Assembly: GCA_900540735.1 (NCBI GenBank)
Contig: UQHB01000017.1
Coordinates: 1 to 50,782, forward strand
DNA: 50,782 nt
Direction: 5' to 3'
Source of the DNA: an uncultured Megasphaera sp.
Lineage (GTDB): Bacteria > Bacillota > Negativicutes > Veillonellales > Megasphaeraceae
In this document: piece after piece, positions 23,806-32,912 of the stretch
How positions within the stretch are numbered: position 1 is the stretch's first letter
How the letters are laid out: each line of letters starts with the position of its first letter
Translations under genes and position numbers: made by a program
Notes under the pieces: generated by a model
Databases searched by the model: none
Told to the model about the DNA's origin: nothing
What the model saw: only the letters and a program-made list of their open reading frames with translations

Positions 23806-24618
23806 ATGACCATCTTACACGAAGCCGGGCAGGCTCTTTTGGCACTGCGCCGGAAAAGGCCCCTCATTCATCATTTGACCAATTTCGTGACCATGACGGA
23901 CTGTGCCAACATGACCCTCGCTGTCGGTGCGTCGCCGACCATGACTAATGCCGTCGAAGAAGTAGGCGAAATGGCGGCTGCAGCAGACGCGTTAGTCCTC
24001 AATTTAGGTACGCTCCAATACTGGACTTTAGAAGCGATGGTAAAAGCTGGGGAAGTGGCTGCTAAACGGGGGATTCCCATCGTCTTTGACCCGGTCGGTG
24101 CGGGCGGGACGACCTTTCGGACGCAGGCGGCTATCCGCCTCATGGAGACCTTGCCAATGACGATTATTCGCGGCAACCTCAGTGAAATGACGTGCCTTGC
24201 GGCGCACGAAAGCGGCCAAAACCTCGGTGTCGACAACGGTGATACGAATGCCATCACCATTGAGACCGTCGAAGCTATGGCCAAGCACTTAGGCACGACC
24301 GTCGTCATTACTGGTGCAACCGATGCCGTCTCTAATGGGACGACCAGTTATCTCCTAGGGAATGGCTGCACCATGCTCACGTACGTCACGGGCACAGGCT
24401 GCATGACCACATCGCTCCTGGCGTCCTTTGCTAGTGTCGCGTCGCCTCTCGTCGCCGCTGTGGCTGGTGTGACGACCATGGGCCTGGCTGGGGAACTAGC
24501 CTTATCTAGAGGCGGCACCGGTCCCGGCACATTTCATCAATATCTCTTTGATGCAGTCTATGGATTGTCTCCGCGTGATGTAGAGACTAATGGAAAGGTT
24601 TTGATATATCATGAATAA
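23806..24618 (+). CDS. thiM: hydroxyethylthiazole kinase
   Basis: A 270-residue ribokinase-fold enzyme that phosphorylates 4-methyl-5-(2-hydroxyethyl)thiazole in thiamine salvage. Visible motifs are PLIHHLTNFVTMTDCAN near the start, FDPVGAGGT near residue 90, RGNLSEM near 122 and TGTGCMTTS near 195 with the catalytic Cys. It overlaps thiW by 8 nt, and the two form a thiazole uptake and salvage pair. No TPP riboswitch is visible upstream, where the gene abuts the YhcH-like gene. Confidence 0.94.
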   Translation: MTILHEAGQALLALRRKRPLIHHLTNFVTMTDCANMTLAVGASPTMTNAVEEVGEMAAAADALVLNLGTLQYWTLEAMVKAGEVAAKRGIPIVFDPVGAGGTTFRTQAAIRLMETLPMTIIRGNLSEMTCLAAHESGQNLGVDNGDTNAITIETVEAMAKHLGTTVVITGATDAVSNGTTSYLLGNGCTMLTYVTGTGCMTTSLLASFASVASPLVAAVAGVTTMGLAGELALSRGGTGPGTFHQYLFDAVYGLSPRDVETNGKVLIYHE

Positions 24619-25117
24619 TACAGTTGAATTAAAACGATTAGTTGTGACGGCTATGTTTATTGCCTTAGGCGTGCTCTTAGCACCGCTCGTGTCCTTCCCT
24701 TTAGGGGGAGCACGGGTCTTTCCGCTGCAGCACATGATTAACGTCCTTCTCGTCCTCCTCGTAGGGGGCCGCTATTCTGTAGCCGGAGCCTTTTGCATTT
24801 CGTCCATTCGCATTGCTATGGGCGTAGGGACGCTCCTGGCCTATCCAGGCAGCATGATTGGAGCTTTCCTTTCTGGCGTGGTCTACAAAAAGACAGGCTC
24901 TCTCATCGGGGCTGTCGTTGGTGAAATCATCGGTACGGGTATTATTGGCGGCCTCATTTCCTATCCTATTGCAGCCTTTATCCTCAACTCCAAGGCCGTC
25001 GCCTTGTATACGCTTGTCGTGGCTTTCTTGCCGAATACGATTATCGGTGCCATTGTGGCTGCCATTATATATAAGATTTTACCGGTTGATAAATTAAAAA
25101 AGATACTCCAACGATAA
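24611..25117 (+). CDS. thiW: ThiW, energy-coupling-factor S component for thiazole
   Basis: A 168-residue membrane protein with five to six hydrophobic helices. It matches the ThiW pattern (LVVTAMFIALGVLLAPLVSFPLGGARVFPLQH), a substrate-binding subunit of ECF transporters thought to import the thiazole precursor of thiamine. Its start overlaps thiM by 8 nt. The shared ECF energy module (EcfA, EcfT) is not in the window. No terminator is seen before the tetR promoter. Confidence 0.9.
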   Translation: MNNTVELKRLVVTAMFIALGVLLAPLVSFPLGGARVFPLQHMINVLLVLLVGGRYSVAGAFCISSIRIAMGVGTLLAYPGSMIGAFLSGVVYKKTGSLIGAVVGEIIGTGIIGGLISYPIAAFILNSKAVALYTLVVAFLPNTIIGAIVAAIIYKILPVDKLKKILQR

Positions 25118-25135
25118 TTGAGGCCTCTTCTCCTA

Positions 25136-25164
25136 TTGACTTCTAGTGGGGTGTATATTAAACT
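25136..25164 (+). promoter_or_regulatory. promoter of the TetR-RND efflux operon
   Basis: TTGACT (25136-25141) and TAAACT (25159-25164), 17 nt apart. The 75-nt leader to the tetR start probably contains the operator, but I see no clear palindrome. Confidence 0.5.
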
Positions 25165-25240
25165 GTAAATTGGTACTGAGTTTCCTCTTTGAGTTTTGTC
25201 GGAACCTCTGGTATACACTGGTAACGTAAGGAGTGTGGGA

Positions 25241-25819
25241 ATGGCAACAGATATCCGGGAGAGAATCATCGCCGAAGTACTGCGCGAAATCAACCGCCGC
25301 GGTGCAGAATTCCATATGGATGATTTGGCGCGTACCCTGCGCATTAGTAAGCGCACCTTATATGAGCATTTTCCGTCGAAACAGGAAATTATTAAAGAGT
25401 CCATCTTGTCTTTAATTTCCAAGATTTACGACACGCATGTCATGTTACTGGCAAATACGGCGTTGTCTACAGAAGAAAAGATTATTGAATTTTTTAATTT
25501 TAAAAGGGCTGATGTATCCGTCCTTTCTGTGCGCAAAACCGATGAGATTTTACAAAAAATGCCGGAAATTCATGATGTCTTAAAAGAAGCAAAACGCAAA
25601 GATTGGGATTTGCTAGGCACGCTCTTAGACCAAGCGTTGCAAGAACCAGCATTTAAGCAGTTTGATAAGTTTTTACTTCTCCACATGTTGCAAAGTTCTA
25701 CGAATGAAATGATTGACTATTTCATTCGTAGAACAAGATTATTCTTTTACAGAATATATGGAAAAATGTGTCCGTGTCATTTTATACGGCATCAAAGAAG
25801 ACAGGAGGCAATAATGTAA
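25241..25819 (+). CDS. TetR/AcrR family transcriptional regulator
   Basis: A 192-residue repressor-type protein. The N-terminal HTH is LARTLRISKRTLYEHFPSKQEII (about residues 29-51); the C-terminal ligand-binding part is helical. ATG 25241 is chosen over an earlier in-frame ATG because AAGGAG lies 8 nt upstream (25228-25233) and the family begins about here. The stop overlaps the adaptor start (TAATG), so it is the first gene of the efflux operon and most likely its ligand-sensing regulator. Confidence 0.92.
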   Translation: MATDIRERIIAEVLREINRRGAEFHMDDLARTLRISKRTLYEHFPSKQEIIKESILSLISKIYDTHVMLLANTALSTEEKIIEFFNFKRADVSVLSVRKTDEILQKMPEIHDVLKEAKRKDWDLLGTLLDQALQEPAFKQFDKFLLLHMLQSSTNEMIDYFIRRTRLFFYRIYGKMCPCHFIRHQRRQEAIM

Positions 25820-26988
25820 TGATTCAGAAACAAAAATGGGTGAGCTTGGGTGTGACCATGTTTATGGCGGCGTCCTTGCTTGCCGGATGCGGCGCGCAGC
25901 AAGGCGCACAAAAAGCTCCGGTTGCGGTCAATACGTATAAGGTCGTCGCTGAAAATACGCCGGTCTCGGCAGAATACAGCGGCACGGTCATCGCCACCGA
26001 TAAGGTCCCTGTACGGGCACGGATTTCGGGCCGAGTCGTCGAAAAATATGTCCAAGGGGGCCAGCAAGTCGAAGCAGGCCAGCCTTTGTTCCGCTTAGAC
26101 AGCCGTGAATATGATGCCTCTTTACAGGCTGCAAAAGCACAGCAAGCACAGGCTGCAGCTAATCTGGCTAACCAAGAATTAAACTTACGGCGGTACCAGA
26201 CCTTGGCTTCGCAAGACGCCATTGCCCAGCAAACCGTCACGGACCAGCAGGCAGCGGCTGACCAACAGCAGGCTGTCCTCGATTCGTATGCAGCCCAAGT
26301 ACAGGCCGCCCAAGATAACGTCGATGATACGATTGTCTATGCGCCCTTTAGCGGTAAATTAAACGTTGATGACGTAGCTGTCGGCACATATGCTACAGCT
26401 GGCTCGACGGCACTCGTCACGATTTCGACGACGAATCCTGTCTTTGTCGAATTCTCGGTGAGTGAAGCAGAATATCTCCAAATGACGAAGAAAACACCGG
26501 ACGCTCCGGGCAGCTGGGGCGATAATTTACAGCTCCGCCTCAGTGACGGCACGGTCTATCCGTACCCAGGCCACGTCGTTCAGATCAACCACGGCATGGA
26601 TGGCAACTCCGGCTCTATCGTCGTCAAAGCCGTCTTTGACAACCCGGACAATCTCTTGATTCCAGGCCTCTATGGGACGGTCATGTCCAATACACAGATT
26701 CAGCAAAATGCCCTCCTCGTACCGCAGCGCGCTGTTCAGCAGACCTTAGGGAAATACTTCATTTCCGTCATTACGAGCGATGGCAAAGCAGAACAAAAAG
26801 AAGTTAAACCAGGACAGAAAGTCGGTAAATTCTGGATTATTAATGAAGGCATCCAGGCCGGTGATACGATTATCGTCGACGGCTATCAGAAAGCCACTGG
26901 CGCAACCCTCGACCAGCATCTCTTGACGAAGACAGATATTGAAAACGGCAACGATACCGATGCCGCATCTGCTGGCCAGAAACAATAG
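25819..26988 (+). CDS. RND efflux periplasmic adaptor lipoprotein (AcrA/MexA type)
   Basis: A 389-residue membrane-fusion protein. The signal peptide ends in the lipobox SLLAGC (about residue 24). The lipoyl half-motifs GTVIATDKVPVRARISGRVVEKY and VYAPFSGKLNVDDVAVG frame a Gln/Ala-rich helical hairpin (about 95-170); the barrel and membrane-proximal domains follow. It couples the inner-membrane pump to an outer-membrane channel. The ATG at 25819 (AGGAGG at 25803-25808) overlaps the tetR stop. The pump gene follows after 11 nt. Confidence 0.93.
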   Translation: MIQKQKWVSLGVTMFMAASLLAGCGAQQGAQKAPVAVNTYKVVAENTPVSAEYSGTVIATDKVPVRARISGRVVEKYVQGGQQVEAGQPLFRLDSREYDASLQAAKAQQAQAAANLANQELNLRRYQTLASQDAIAQQTVTDQQAAADQQQAVLDSYAAQVQAAQDNVDDTIVYAPFSGKLNVDDVAVGTYATAGSTALVTISTTNPVFVEFSVSEAEYLQMTKKTPDAPGSWGDNLQLRLSDGTVYPYPGHVVQINHGMDGNSGSIVVKAVFDNPDNLLIPGLYGTVMSNTQIQQNALLVPQRAVQQTLGKYFISVITSDGKAEQKEVKPGQKVGKFWIINEGIQAGDTIIVDGYQKATGATLDQHLLTKTDIENGNDTDAASAGQKQ

Positions 26989-26999
26989 GGGGCGAGACA

Positions 27000-29900
27000 G
27001 TGATTTCAAAATTCTTTATTAACCGCCCCATATTCGCTATCGTTATTTCCTTGATTATCTCGATTTTAGGGCTCCTTTCGATGGCGACCTTGCCGGTGGC
27101 AAAATATCCGAAAGTAACGCCGCCGCAGATTCGTGTATCTGCGACCTATGTCGGTGCGAACGCCCAAGTTATTGGCGATACCGTCGCCAGCGTTATTGAA
27201 CGGCAGTTAATCGGTGTCGACAACCTCGTTAACATGGACAGCTCCAGTAACGATAACGGCTCGTACTCCTTGACGGTCCAATACGAAACAGGCTCTGACG
27301 ATGACATGGATATGGTCAACACGCAGAACCGTATTAGCCAGGTTACGGCAACACTGCCGCAAGAAGTTACGCAGACCGGTGTAACAGTACAGAAATCGTC
27401 GGACTCTATGGCTATGGTTTTCGCCTTGTATTCGCCAAACGGTTCGTACGATGAAACGTTCATGAAGAACTACGCATCTCAGTACTTCATGGATGAATTA
27501 AAAGCCGTTTCCGGTGTCGGTAACGTTCAGGAATTCGGTTCGGACTACGCTATGCGTATTTGGCTGGACCCGATGAAGATGAGTATCCTCAAAGTCACGC
27601 CGACCGACATTATTTCCGCTATTTCTACGCAGAATAAACAAGCTGCTGTTGGTTCTATCGGCTCCCAGCCGACACCGAGCGACCAGACCTTCCAGTATAC
27701 GCTCCGTGCTGATGGCCGTTTGACGACAGCAGAAGAATTTAAAAACGTCATCGTCCGTAAGAACACAGACGGTACGATGGTGCGCGTTGGCGACGTCGCT
27801 AACGTCGAATTAGGTTCGAAAGACTATACAGTTAACGCCAACTTTAACGGCCAGCCGAACGCGGGCTTCATGGTCAGCCTCACATCGGATGCGAACGCCA
27901 TGCAGACCGTTAGCGGCGTTAAAGAAGTATTAGCCAAAGCAAAACAGTCCTTCCCGTCCGATATGGACTACCGTATCATTTACGATAGCACGAAGTTCGT
28001 AACGGCTTCTATTGAAGAAGTTGTCAAGACCTTCATCGAAGCGTTGCTCCTCGTTGCTTTAATCGTTTACATTTTCTTACAGAGCGGTCGGTCGACTATC
28101 ATTCCGTTGCTCGCCGTCCCAGTATCCTTGCTCGGTACGTTTGCGTGCTTTAAAGTCCTTGATTTCTCTATCAACACGTTGACCTTGTTCGCCATGGTTC
28201 TTGCCATCGGCCTTCTCGTCGACGATGCTATCGTCGTTATTGAAGCGGTCGAATACGAAATCAAGTACAATAACAGGCCGCCAAAAGAAGCAACCATCAT
28301 TGCCATGCAGAACGTACAAGGCCCGGTTATCGGTGTTGCCTGCGTCTTGGCCTCCGTATTCGTACCGGTCGGTTTCCTTAGCGGTATGAGCGGTGTTTTG
28401 TACCGGCAGTTCGCCTTGACCATTGCCGTGTCTGTGGCTATTTCGGCCTTCGTTGCCTTGACCTTGACACCGGCCATGTGCGCGTCCATTTTGAACGTCC
28501 ACAAACCATCGGACCAACCAAAAGGGATTTACAAATACTTCCAGAAATTTAACGATATCTTTGACCGTATCGTCAACTGGTATGGCATCCGCCTGGCTTA
28601 CCTCAATCGCCGCATTAAGTGGACCATTGCCTTCTTAGTGGCTATTTCCGGTATTTCCGGGTTCCTCTTCACCATGATTCCGACAGGCTTCGTACCGTCT
28701 GAAGATAACGGCTTCATGATGGTCAATACGACTCTTCCTGAAGGCATGTCTCAGACAGCGACGAAAAAAATCGCTGTCGACTTGGGGAACTGGCTCGAAT
28801 CACAGCCTGGCATTAAATACTCCATGAACGTTGTCGGCTTTAACATCCTCGCCGGCGGCCCGAAACCGAACGGTGCCGTTGCCTTCGTCGCCTTTGACGA
28901 TTGGAATCAGCGGACGAAGAAAGAACTTTCTGTCGATGCTGCTGTTGGTAAGACCGTCATGCACGGCATGCAGATTCCGCAGGCGAACATCATCGCTATT
29001 AACCCGCCGCCAATCGACGGCATGGGTACATCGTCTGGCTTTACCATGCAAATTGAAAACCGTGGCGGCCATACAACAGACGAACTCATGGACACAGTCC
29101 AGAAATTCTTAGCTGAAGCGCGGAAGCGTCCGGAAATCGGCCAGGTCTATACGGCCTTTACGAACGATACGCCAGGCTATCGGCTCGACATCGACCGCGA
29201 TAAAGTTGCCCGTGAAGGCGTTTCCTTGAGCGACCTCTATGAAACGCTCCAGGCCTTCTACGGTTCGTACCAGATTAATGATTTCACGATTTTTGGTCGT
29301 AACTTCAAAGTTGTCATGCAGGCAGCTCCGGAATTCCGTCAGACTATTGACAGCAACAACAATATTTACGTCCGCAACAGCAACAACGACCTCGTATCTG
29401 TCGCGAACTTCGTCCAGCCTAAACCGATTGGTTCAGCTTCTATCATCACTCGCTTCAATGACTATCCGTCCATTGAGGTCATGGGTTCTCCGGCTACAGG
29501 GAAGAGCTCTGGCGATGCCCTGAAAGCCCTCGAAGAAGTAGCGAGCCAGACGTTAGGCGATGGCTATGCCTATGAATGGGCCGGCATGAGCCGTGAAGAA
29601 GTACAGGCCGGGAACCAGACACTTTACGTCTTTGCCTTGGCTCTCCTCTTTGTCTTCCTCGTCCTTGCAGCTCTCTATGAAAGCTGGAAAGTACCGTTTG
29701 CCGTGCTCTTTAGTGTACCGACTGGTATCTTAGGGGCAACGCTCTTTACGTACATCTTCAATCAGCAAAATAACATTTACTTCCAAATCGGTATCCTCGC
29801 CGTTATTGGCTTGGCTGCAAAGAACGCCATCCTCATTATCGAATACGCTAAAGTCCGTGTCGATGAACGAGGCATGGACCCTGTTTCGGCAGCCATCGAA

Positions 29901-30158
29901 GCTGCGAAGATTCGTCTTCGCCCGATTATCATGACGTCCTTGGCCTTCGTCGTTGGGTCCATTCCGTTGGCCCTTGCTACCGGTGCTGGCGCGGCGTCGC
30001 GCGTGACCATGGGTATTGTCGTCGTCTTCGGTACGTCTATGGCGACTATCCTCGGCGTGTTCATCATCCCGATGCTCTTCATCTTAGTTGAAAAGATTGG
30101 GGTTCATAAAAGTAAATACAAACAAAACCCGTCTATCGGTAAATTAGGGGATATGTAA
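27000..30158 (+). CDS. RND multidrug efflux pump, inner-membrane subunit (HAE1/AcrB type)
   Basis: A 1052-residue proton-driven pump with 12 membrane helices and two large periplasmic loops. FFINRPIFAIVISLIISILGLLS opens the protein; the proton-relay residues are visible as Asp408-Asp409 in GLLVDDAIVV and Lys941 in GLAAKNAILII, matching AcrB positions. The start is GTG behind a GGGGGCGAG site. The length is full and no break is seen. It implies an outer membrane in the host. No TolC-like outer-membrane channel is encoded in the operon, so a channel from elsewhere must be shared. Confidence 0.95.
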   Translation: MISKFFINRPIFAIVISLIISILGLLSMATLPVAKYPKVTPPQIRVSATYVGANAQVIGDTVASVIERQLIGVDNLVNMDSSSNDNGSYSLTVQYETGSDDDMDMVNTQNRISQVTATLPQEVTQTGVTVQKSSDSMAMVFALYSPNGSYDETFMKNYASQYFMDELKAVSGVGNVQEFGSDYAMRIWLDPMKMSILKVTPTDIISAISTQNKQAAVGSIGSQPTPSDQTFQYTLRADGRLTTAEEFKNVIVRKNTDGTMVRVGDVANVELGSKDYTVNANFNGQPNAGFMVSLTSDANAMQTVSGVKEVLAKAKQSFPSDMDYRIIYDSTKFVTASIEEVVKTFIEALLLVALIVYIFLQSGRSTIIPLLAVPVSLLGTFACFKVLDFSINTLTLFAMVLAIGLLVDDAIVVIEAVEYEIKYNNRPPKEATIIAMQNVQGPVIGVACVLASVFVPVGFLSGMSGVLYRQFALTIAVSVAISAFVALTLTPAMCASILNVHKPSDQPKGIYKYFQKFNDIFDRIVNWYGIRLAYLNRRIKWTIAFLVAISGISGFLFTMIPTGFVPSEDNGFMMVNTTLPEGMSQTATKKIAVDLGNWLESQPGIKYSMNVVGFNILAGGPKPNGAVAFVAFDDWNQRTKKELSVDAAVGKTVMHGMQIPQANIIAINPPPIDGMGTSSGFTMQIENRGGHTTDELMDTVQKFLAEARKRPEIGQVYTAFTNDTPGYRLDIDRDKVAREGVSLSDLYETLQAFYGSYQINDFTIFGRNFKVVMQAAPEFRQTIDSNNNIYVRNSNNDLVSVANFVQPKPIGSASIITRFNDYPSIEVMGSPATGKSSGDALKALEEVASQTLGDGYAYEWAGMSREEVQAGNQTLYVFALALLFVFLVLAALYESWKVPFAVLFSVPTGILGATLFTYIFNQQNNIYFQIGILAVIGLAAKNAILIIEYAKVRVDERGMDPVSAAIEAAKIRLRPIIMTSLAFVVGSIPLALATGAGAASRVTMGIVVVFGTSMATILGVFIIPMLFILVEKIGVHKSKYKQNPSIGKLGDM

Positions 30159-30169
30159 ATTTCCCATGG

Positions 30170-30209
30170 AGTGTCCTTTAGTACATGTGTGCTAAGGGAC
30201 ACTTTTTTT
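30170..30209 (+). terminator. terminator of the efflux operon
   Basis: AGTGTCCTTTAG (30170-30181) pairs with CTAAGGGACACT (30192-30203) with one mismatch, then seven T residues. Confidence 0.85.
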
Positions 30210-30310
30210 GTCTGCCTTGAGCCTATTTTACTGACCCGTGTAACAGGAGCAACAAAAAAATTGCCTTGAAGATTTACTGTATATATATGCTAATATATAG
30301 GTACTATAAA

Positions 30311-30339
30311 TTGTAAGTGTATAAAAAAAATGGTATAAT
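30311..30339 (+). promoter_or_regulatory. promoter of the restriction-modification pair
   Basis: TTGTAA (30311-30316) and TATAAT (30334-30339) with a 17-nt spacer and an extended TGG. The surrounding 150 nt are very AT-rich. Confidence 0.75.
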
Positions 30340-30394
30340 ACATTATTCTACTTTTTATGATATATAATAGGTGCATAAGTGAGGATGAATCGTT

Positions 30395-31381
30395 GTGAAA
30401 TGGGATACATTTAAATTCATTGATTTATTTGCAGGCATTGGAGGTATACGGCTTGGATTTGAATCTGTCGGCGGTACCTGTGTTTTTTCTTCTGAATTTG
30501 ATGAAAATGCTTGTAAGACATATGAGGCCAATTTTGGAGAACATCCTTCTGGTGATATAACTAAAATAGAGGCAAAAGACATCCCTGATTTTGATATTTT
30601 ATTAGGAGGATTTCCATGCCAAGCTTTTTCTATTATAGGGAAAAAAGAAGGGTTTTCCAATGAAACTTGTGGTACCCTCTTTTTTGACATAGAAAGAATT
30701 TTAAAAGAAAAACGCCCTCCTGCATTTATGCTAGAGAATGTGAGGAATCTAGTGTCGCACGACCATGGAAATACCTTTAAAATTATACAGCATCACCTAA
30801 AAGCGTTAGGATATCATGTATATGCTAAAGTGTTAAATGCGTTGGACTATGGAGTTCCGCAAAAACGAGAACGAATTATTATTGTTGGTTTTTTAAATAA
30901 TGTAGATTTTACATTTCCTACTCCTATTCCCGAAGAAGAACGAAAAACATTGTCAGATATTTTAGAAAAAAATGTAGATAATAAATATTATGTACGTGAT
31001 GCTATTAAGAAATCACGCTTAGCGAGATTAAAAGACAAGAAGTATCCCAAGCCATATATTTCGCATGAAAATATGGCTGGCTCTATTACGCCACACCCTT
31101 ATTCTTCAGCACTACGTGCTGGTGCTTCTGCTAACTATATTCTGATTAATGATGAAAGACGCCCGACAGAAAGAGAAATGTTACGTCTTCAAGGATTTCC
31201 TGATAGCTATAAGATTGTTGTGCCTTATACAAAAATGAAACATCAGTGCGGAAATTCTGTAGCAGTACCAGTTATTAAAGCAGTAGCTAAACAAATGATA
31301 CAGGCATTAAAAGAATATCAGGAAAGAAAAGGAGGATATCCATGCCAGAGCCAGATAGAATACAAGCTAAAGCAGCTTTAG
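30395..31381 (+). CDS. DNA (cytosine-5-)-methyltransferase, M.HaeII-like
   Basis: A 328-residue 5-methylcytosine methyltransferase. Motif I FIDLFAGIGGIRLGFES opens the protein; motif IV GGFPCQAFS (catalytic Cys near residue 75) and motif VI LENVRN follow; motifs IX and X (QCGNSVAVPV) close it. The start is GTG at 30395, because the only nearby ATG is out of frame. It overlaps the restriction endonuclease gene by 40 nt. The genes are far richer in A and T than their neighbours, as expected for an acquired restriction-modification cassette. HaeII-type specificity is inferred from the partner. Confidence 0.93.
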   Translation: MKWDTFKFIDLFAGIGGIRLGFESVGGTCVFSSEFDENACKTYEANFGEHPSGDITKIEAKDIPDFDILLGGFPCQAFSIIGKKEGFSNETCGTLFFDIERILKEKRPPAFMLENVRNLVSHDHGNTFKIIQHHLKALGYHVYAKVLNALDYGVPQKRERIIIVGFLNNVDFTFPTPIPEEERKTLSDILEKNVDNKYYVRDAIKKSRLARLKDKKYPKPYISHENMAGSITPHPYSSALRAGASANYILINDERRPTEREMLRLQGFPDSYKIVVPYTKMKHQCGNSVAVPVIKAVAKQMIQALKEYQERKGGYPCQSQIEYKLKQL

Positions 31382-32415
31382 ATGCAGTTATAAAAAAATC
31401 TCGAGTTTATCTTTATAAGCCTATTCAAATTGCAGAAATTTTATATAGAGATAGACATTTCCAGGATATTAACTTATTAGACTTAGAAAGTTATCGAACT
31501 AAAAGCAAAAAGTGGCGAGATGAGATTTGTCGTGACCTTATTGGGAGGACATGTACAAGCAGCGCAAAATTCCAAGATGACCTCTTTAATAAAACAGCTA
31601 TTCCACCGATTCTTATCAATGAACTTGGAAAAGAAAATCAAAGAACGAACGGTGGAGTCGAAGCATACATTTATAATAGATTTACAAATAAGTACCACCA
31701 GTTGGCGAATGCATTAGCGTATTGTTCTGATGCTACGAAAGAAACATTTAATGTAAAACATTTTATAAACTCGTTTTGGAGTGAACCAGGATTAAAACGA
31801 AGTTTAGACAAAATTTATGAGATTATTGTATATGCTTTATTTTCTACTTTAATTGAAATATTAGATTTGCATGTTGAAATTTCAGTAAATGAGTCTAAAT
31901 TTGATATATTAAAAGAGTTCTCAGATTTTGCTAACGATGTCATGTGTCTTGATTTTTCACACCCTACACGTATTCAAGATGCACGAGTATATCGTGTTGG
32001 TGTTACGAATGCTGCAGATCGCGGTTTGGATATGTATTCTAATTGGGGGCCTGCAATACAAATAAAACATCTAAGTTTAGATATAGAATTAGCTAAAAAC
32101 ATTGTAAATAGTGTTTCTTCTGATAAAATAATTATTGTATGCAAAGATGCTGAAAAAGACATTATTGTTTCATTGCTAACACAAATCGGCTGGCGTGATC
32201 ACATCCAGAGTATTATTACAGAAAACGATTTGGTTTCTTGGTATGAAAAAGCTCTAAGAGGGAAATATGCAGCTCAAATAGGAGATGAGCTCCTTTCTCG
32301 TCTATCTAATGAAATCATAGAAGAATTTCCTTCTGTTCATAAAATTCCTAAAAGTATAAAAGATAGACATTATGAAAAATTACCAATAGATGATTTTTGG
32401 AAAATAACACCATAG
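31342..32415 (+). CDS. type II restriction endonuclease, HaeII family
   Basis: A 357-residue protein whose N-terminus (KKSRVYLYKPIQIAEILYRDR, then SYRTKSKKWRDEI and CTSSAKFQDDLFN) agrees with what I remember of R.HaeII, which cuts RGCGCY. Possible nuclease residues lie in the central part, such as DRGLDMYSNWGPAIQIKHLS (about 230-250), which has an Asp...QIK arrangement typical of PD-(D/E)XK folds. The ATG lies inside the methyltransferase gene, after GGAGG (31331-31335), an arrangement that couples the two. The family is recalled from memory; recognition of RGCGCY is inference. Confidence 0.8.
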   Translation: MPEPDRIQAKAALDAVIKKSRVYLYKPIQIAEILYRDRHFQDINLLDLESYRTKSKKWRDEICRDLIGRTCTSSAKFQDDLFNKTAIPPILINELGKENQRTNGGVEAYIYNRFTNKYHQLANALAYCSDATKETFNVKHFINSFWSEPGLKRSLDKIYEIIVYALFSTLIEILDLHVEISVNESKFDILKEFSDFANDVMCLDFSHPTRIQDARVYRVGVTNAADRGLDMYSNWGPAIQIKHLSLDIELAKNIVNSVSSDKIIIVCKDAEKDIIVSLLTQIGWRDHIQSIITENDLVSWYEKALRGKYAAQIGDELLSRLSNEIIEEFPSVHKIPKSIKDRHYEKLPIDDFWKITP

Positions 32416-32850
32416 ATAAAGGCAATATAATCGTATGATATGATTGGCTATATAAGTAATGAAATAGTTGAAATGAAGATGGGAATAAAGAAAAGACATA
32501 ACGCGTTATGTAACGGAGGAAATAAAAGAAAAGAAAGTAACGTAAATAAAAAGAAATAACATAAACAAAAGTAACATAACATATGCTTGGATAGTGGAGC
32601 GGAAGAAACTATGCTTTTACAGCTTAGAATCTTCGATATGCGCTTTAAAAAGCATAGTTTCTTCCGTGACATCTACTGTAGAGGATGCCTTCTCCCTTCC
32701 TGGACATCTGCTGTTACGTATGAAATTTAGAGGTTCGCTTTGGCGGGCTTCTTTTTTTATGAATTTTTTGGGGGAGAGAATGGCTTAACTGTGCGGTTTC
32801 ATAGATTTCTTGTTTTTCTATGCTCAAATGGAATGGAAAAGAGGTTACAG
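32416..32850. other. gene-free region, purine-rich, containing repeat copy 3
   Basis: About 435 nt without a supported gene. The first 160 nt are A/G-rich on the plus strand and contain a perfect 16-nt palindrome, ACATAACGCGTTATGT (about 32497-32512), and several GTAAC or TAACATA repeats just before repeat copy 3. After the repeat I see nothing definite until the promoter at 32851. No clear terminator follows the endonuclease gene. Confidence 0.5.
32579..32678 (+). repeat. hairpin repeat family, copy 3
   Basis: ACATATGCTTGGA (32579-32591) precedes a hairpin with arms GGAAGAAACTATGCTTTT (32601-32618) and its exact complement (32648-32665), extended to 19 bp by C32600/G32666. The 29-nt apical part (32619-32647) has inner pairs AGC/GCT and ATC/GAT, a TTC loop, and unpaired TTAGA and ATGC. 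The tag ACATCTACTG is at 32669-32678. Stem bases differ from copies 1 and 4 but pair fully. Confidence 0.85.
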
Positions 32851-32879
32851 TTGCCCGAAAAAAACGACATTAGTATATA
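32851..32879 (+). promoter_or_regulatory. promoter of the replication-protein gene cluster
   Basis: TTGCCC (32851-32856) and TATATA (32874-32879), 17 nt apart; the ATG is 33 nt downstream. Confidence 0.5.
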
Positions 32880-32912
32880 GAAGGGTAATTCAAACGAAAT
32901 GAGGCTGATGAT

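Noticed and set aside
32594..32788. 64-codon open frame over repeat copy 3
   Set aside because: Starts within the hairpin repeat and has no ribosome-binding site; the part after the repeat is not conserved in the other copies.
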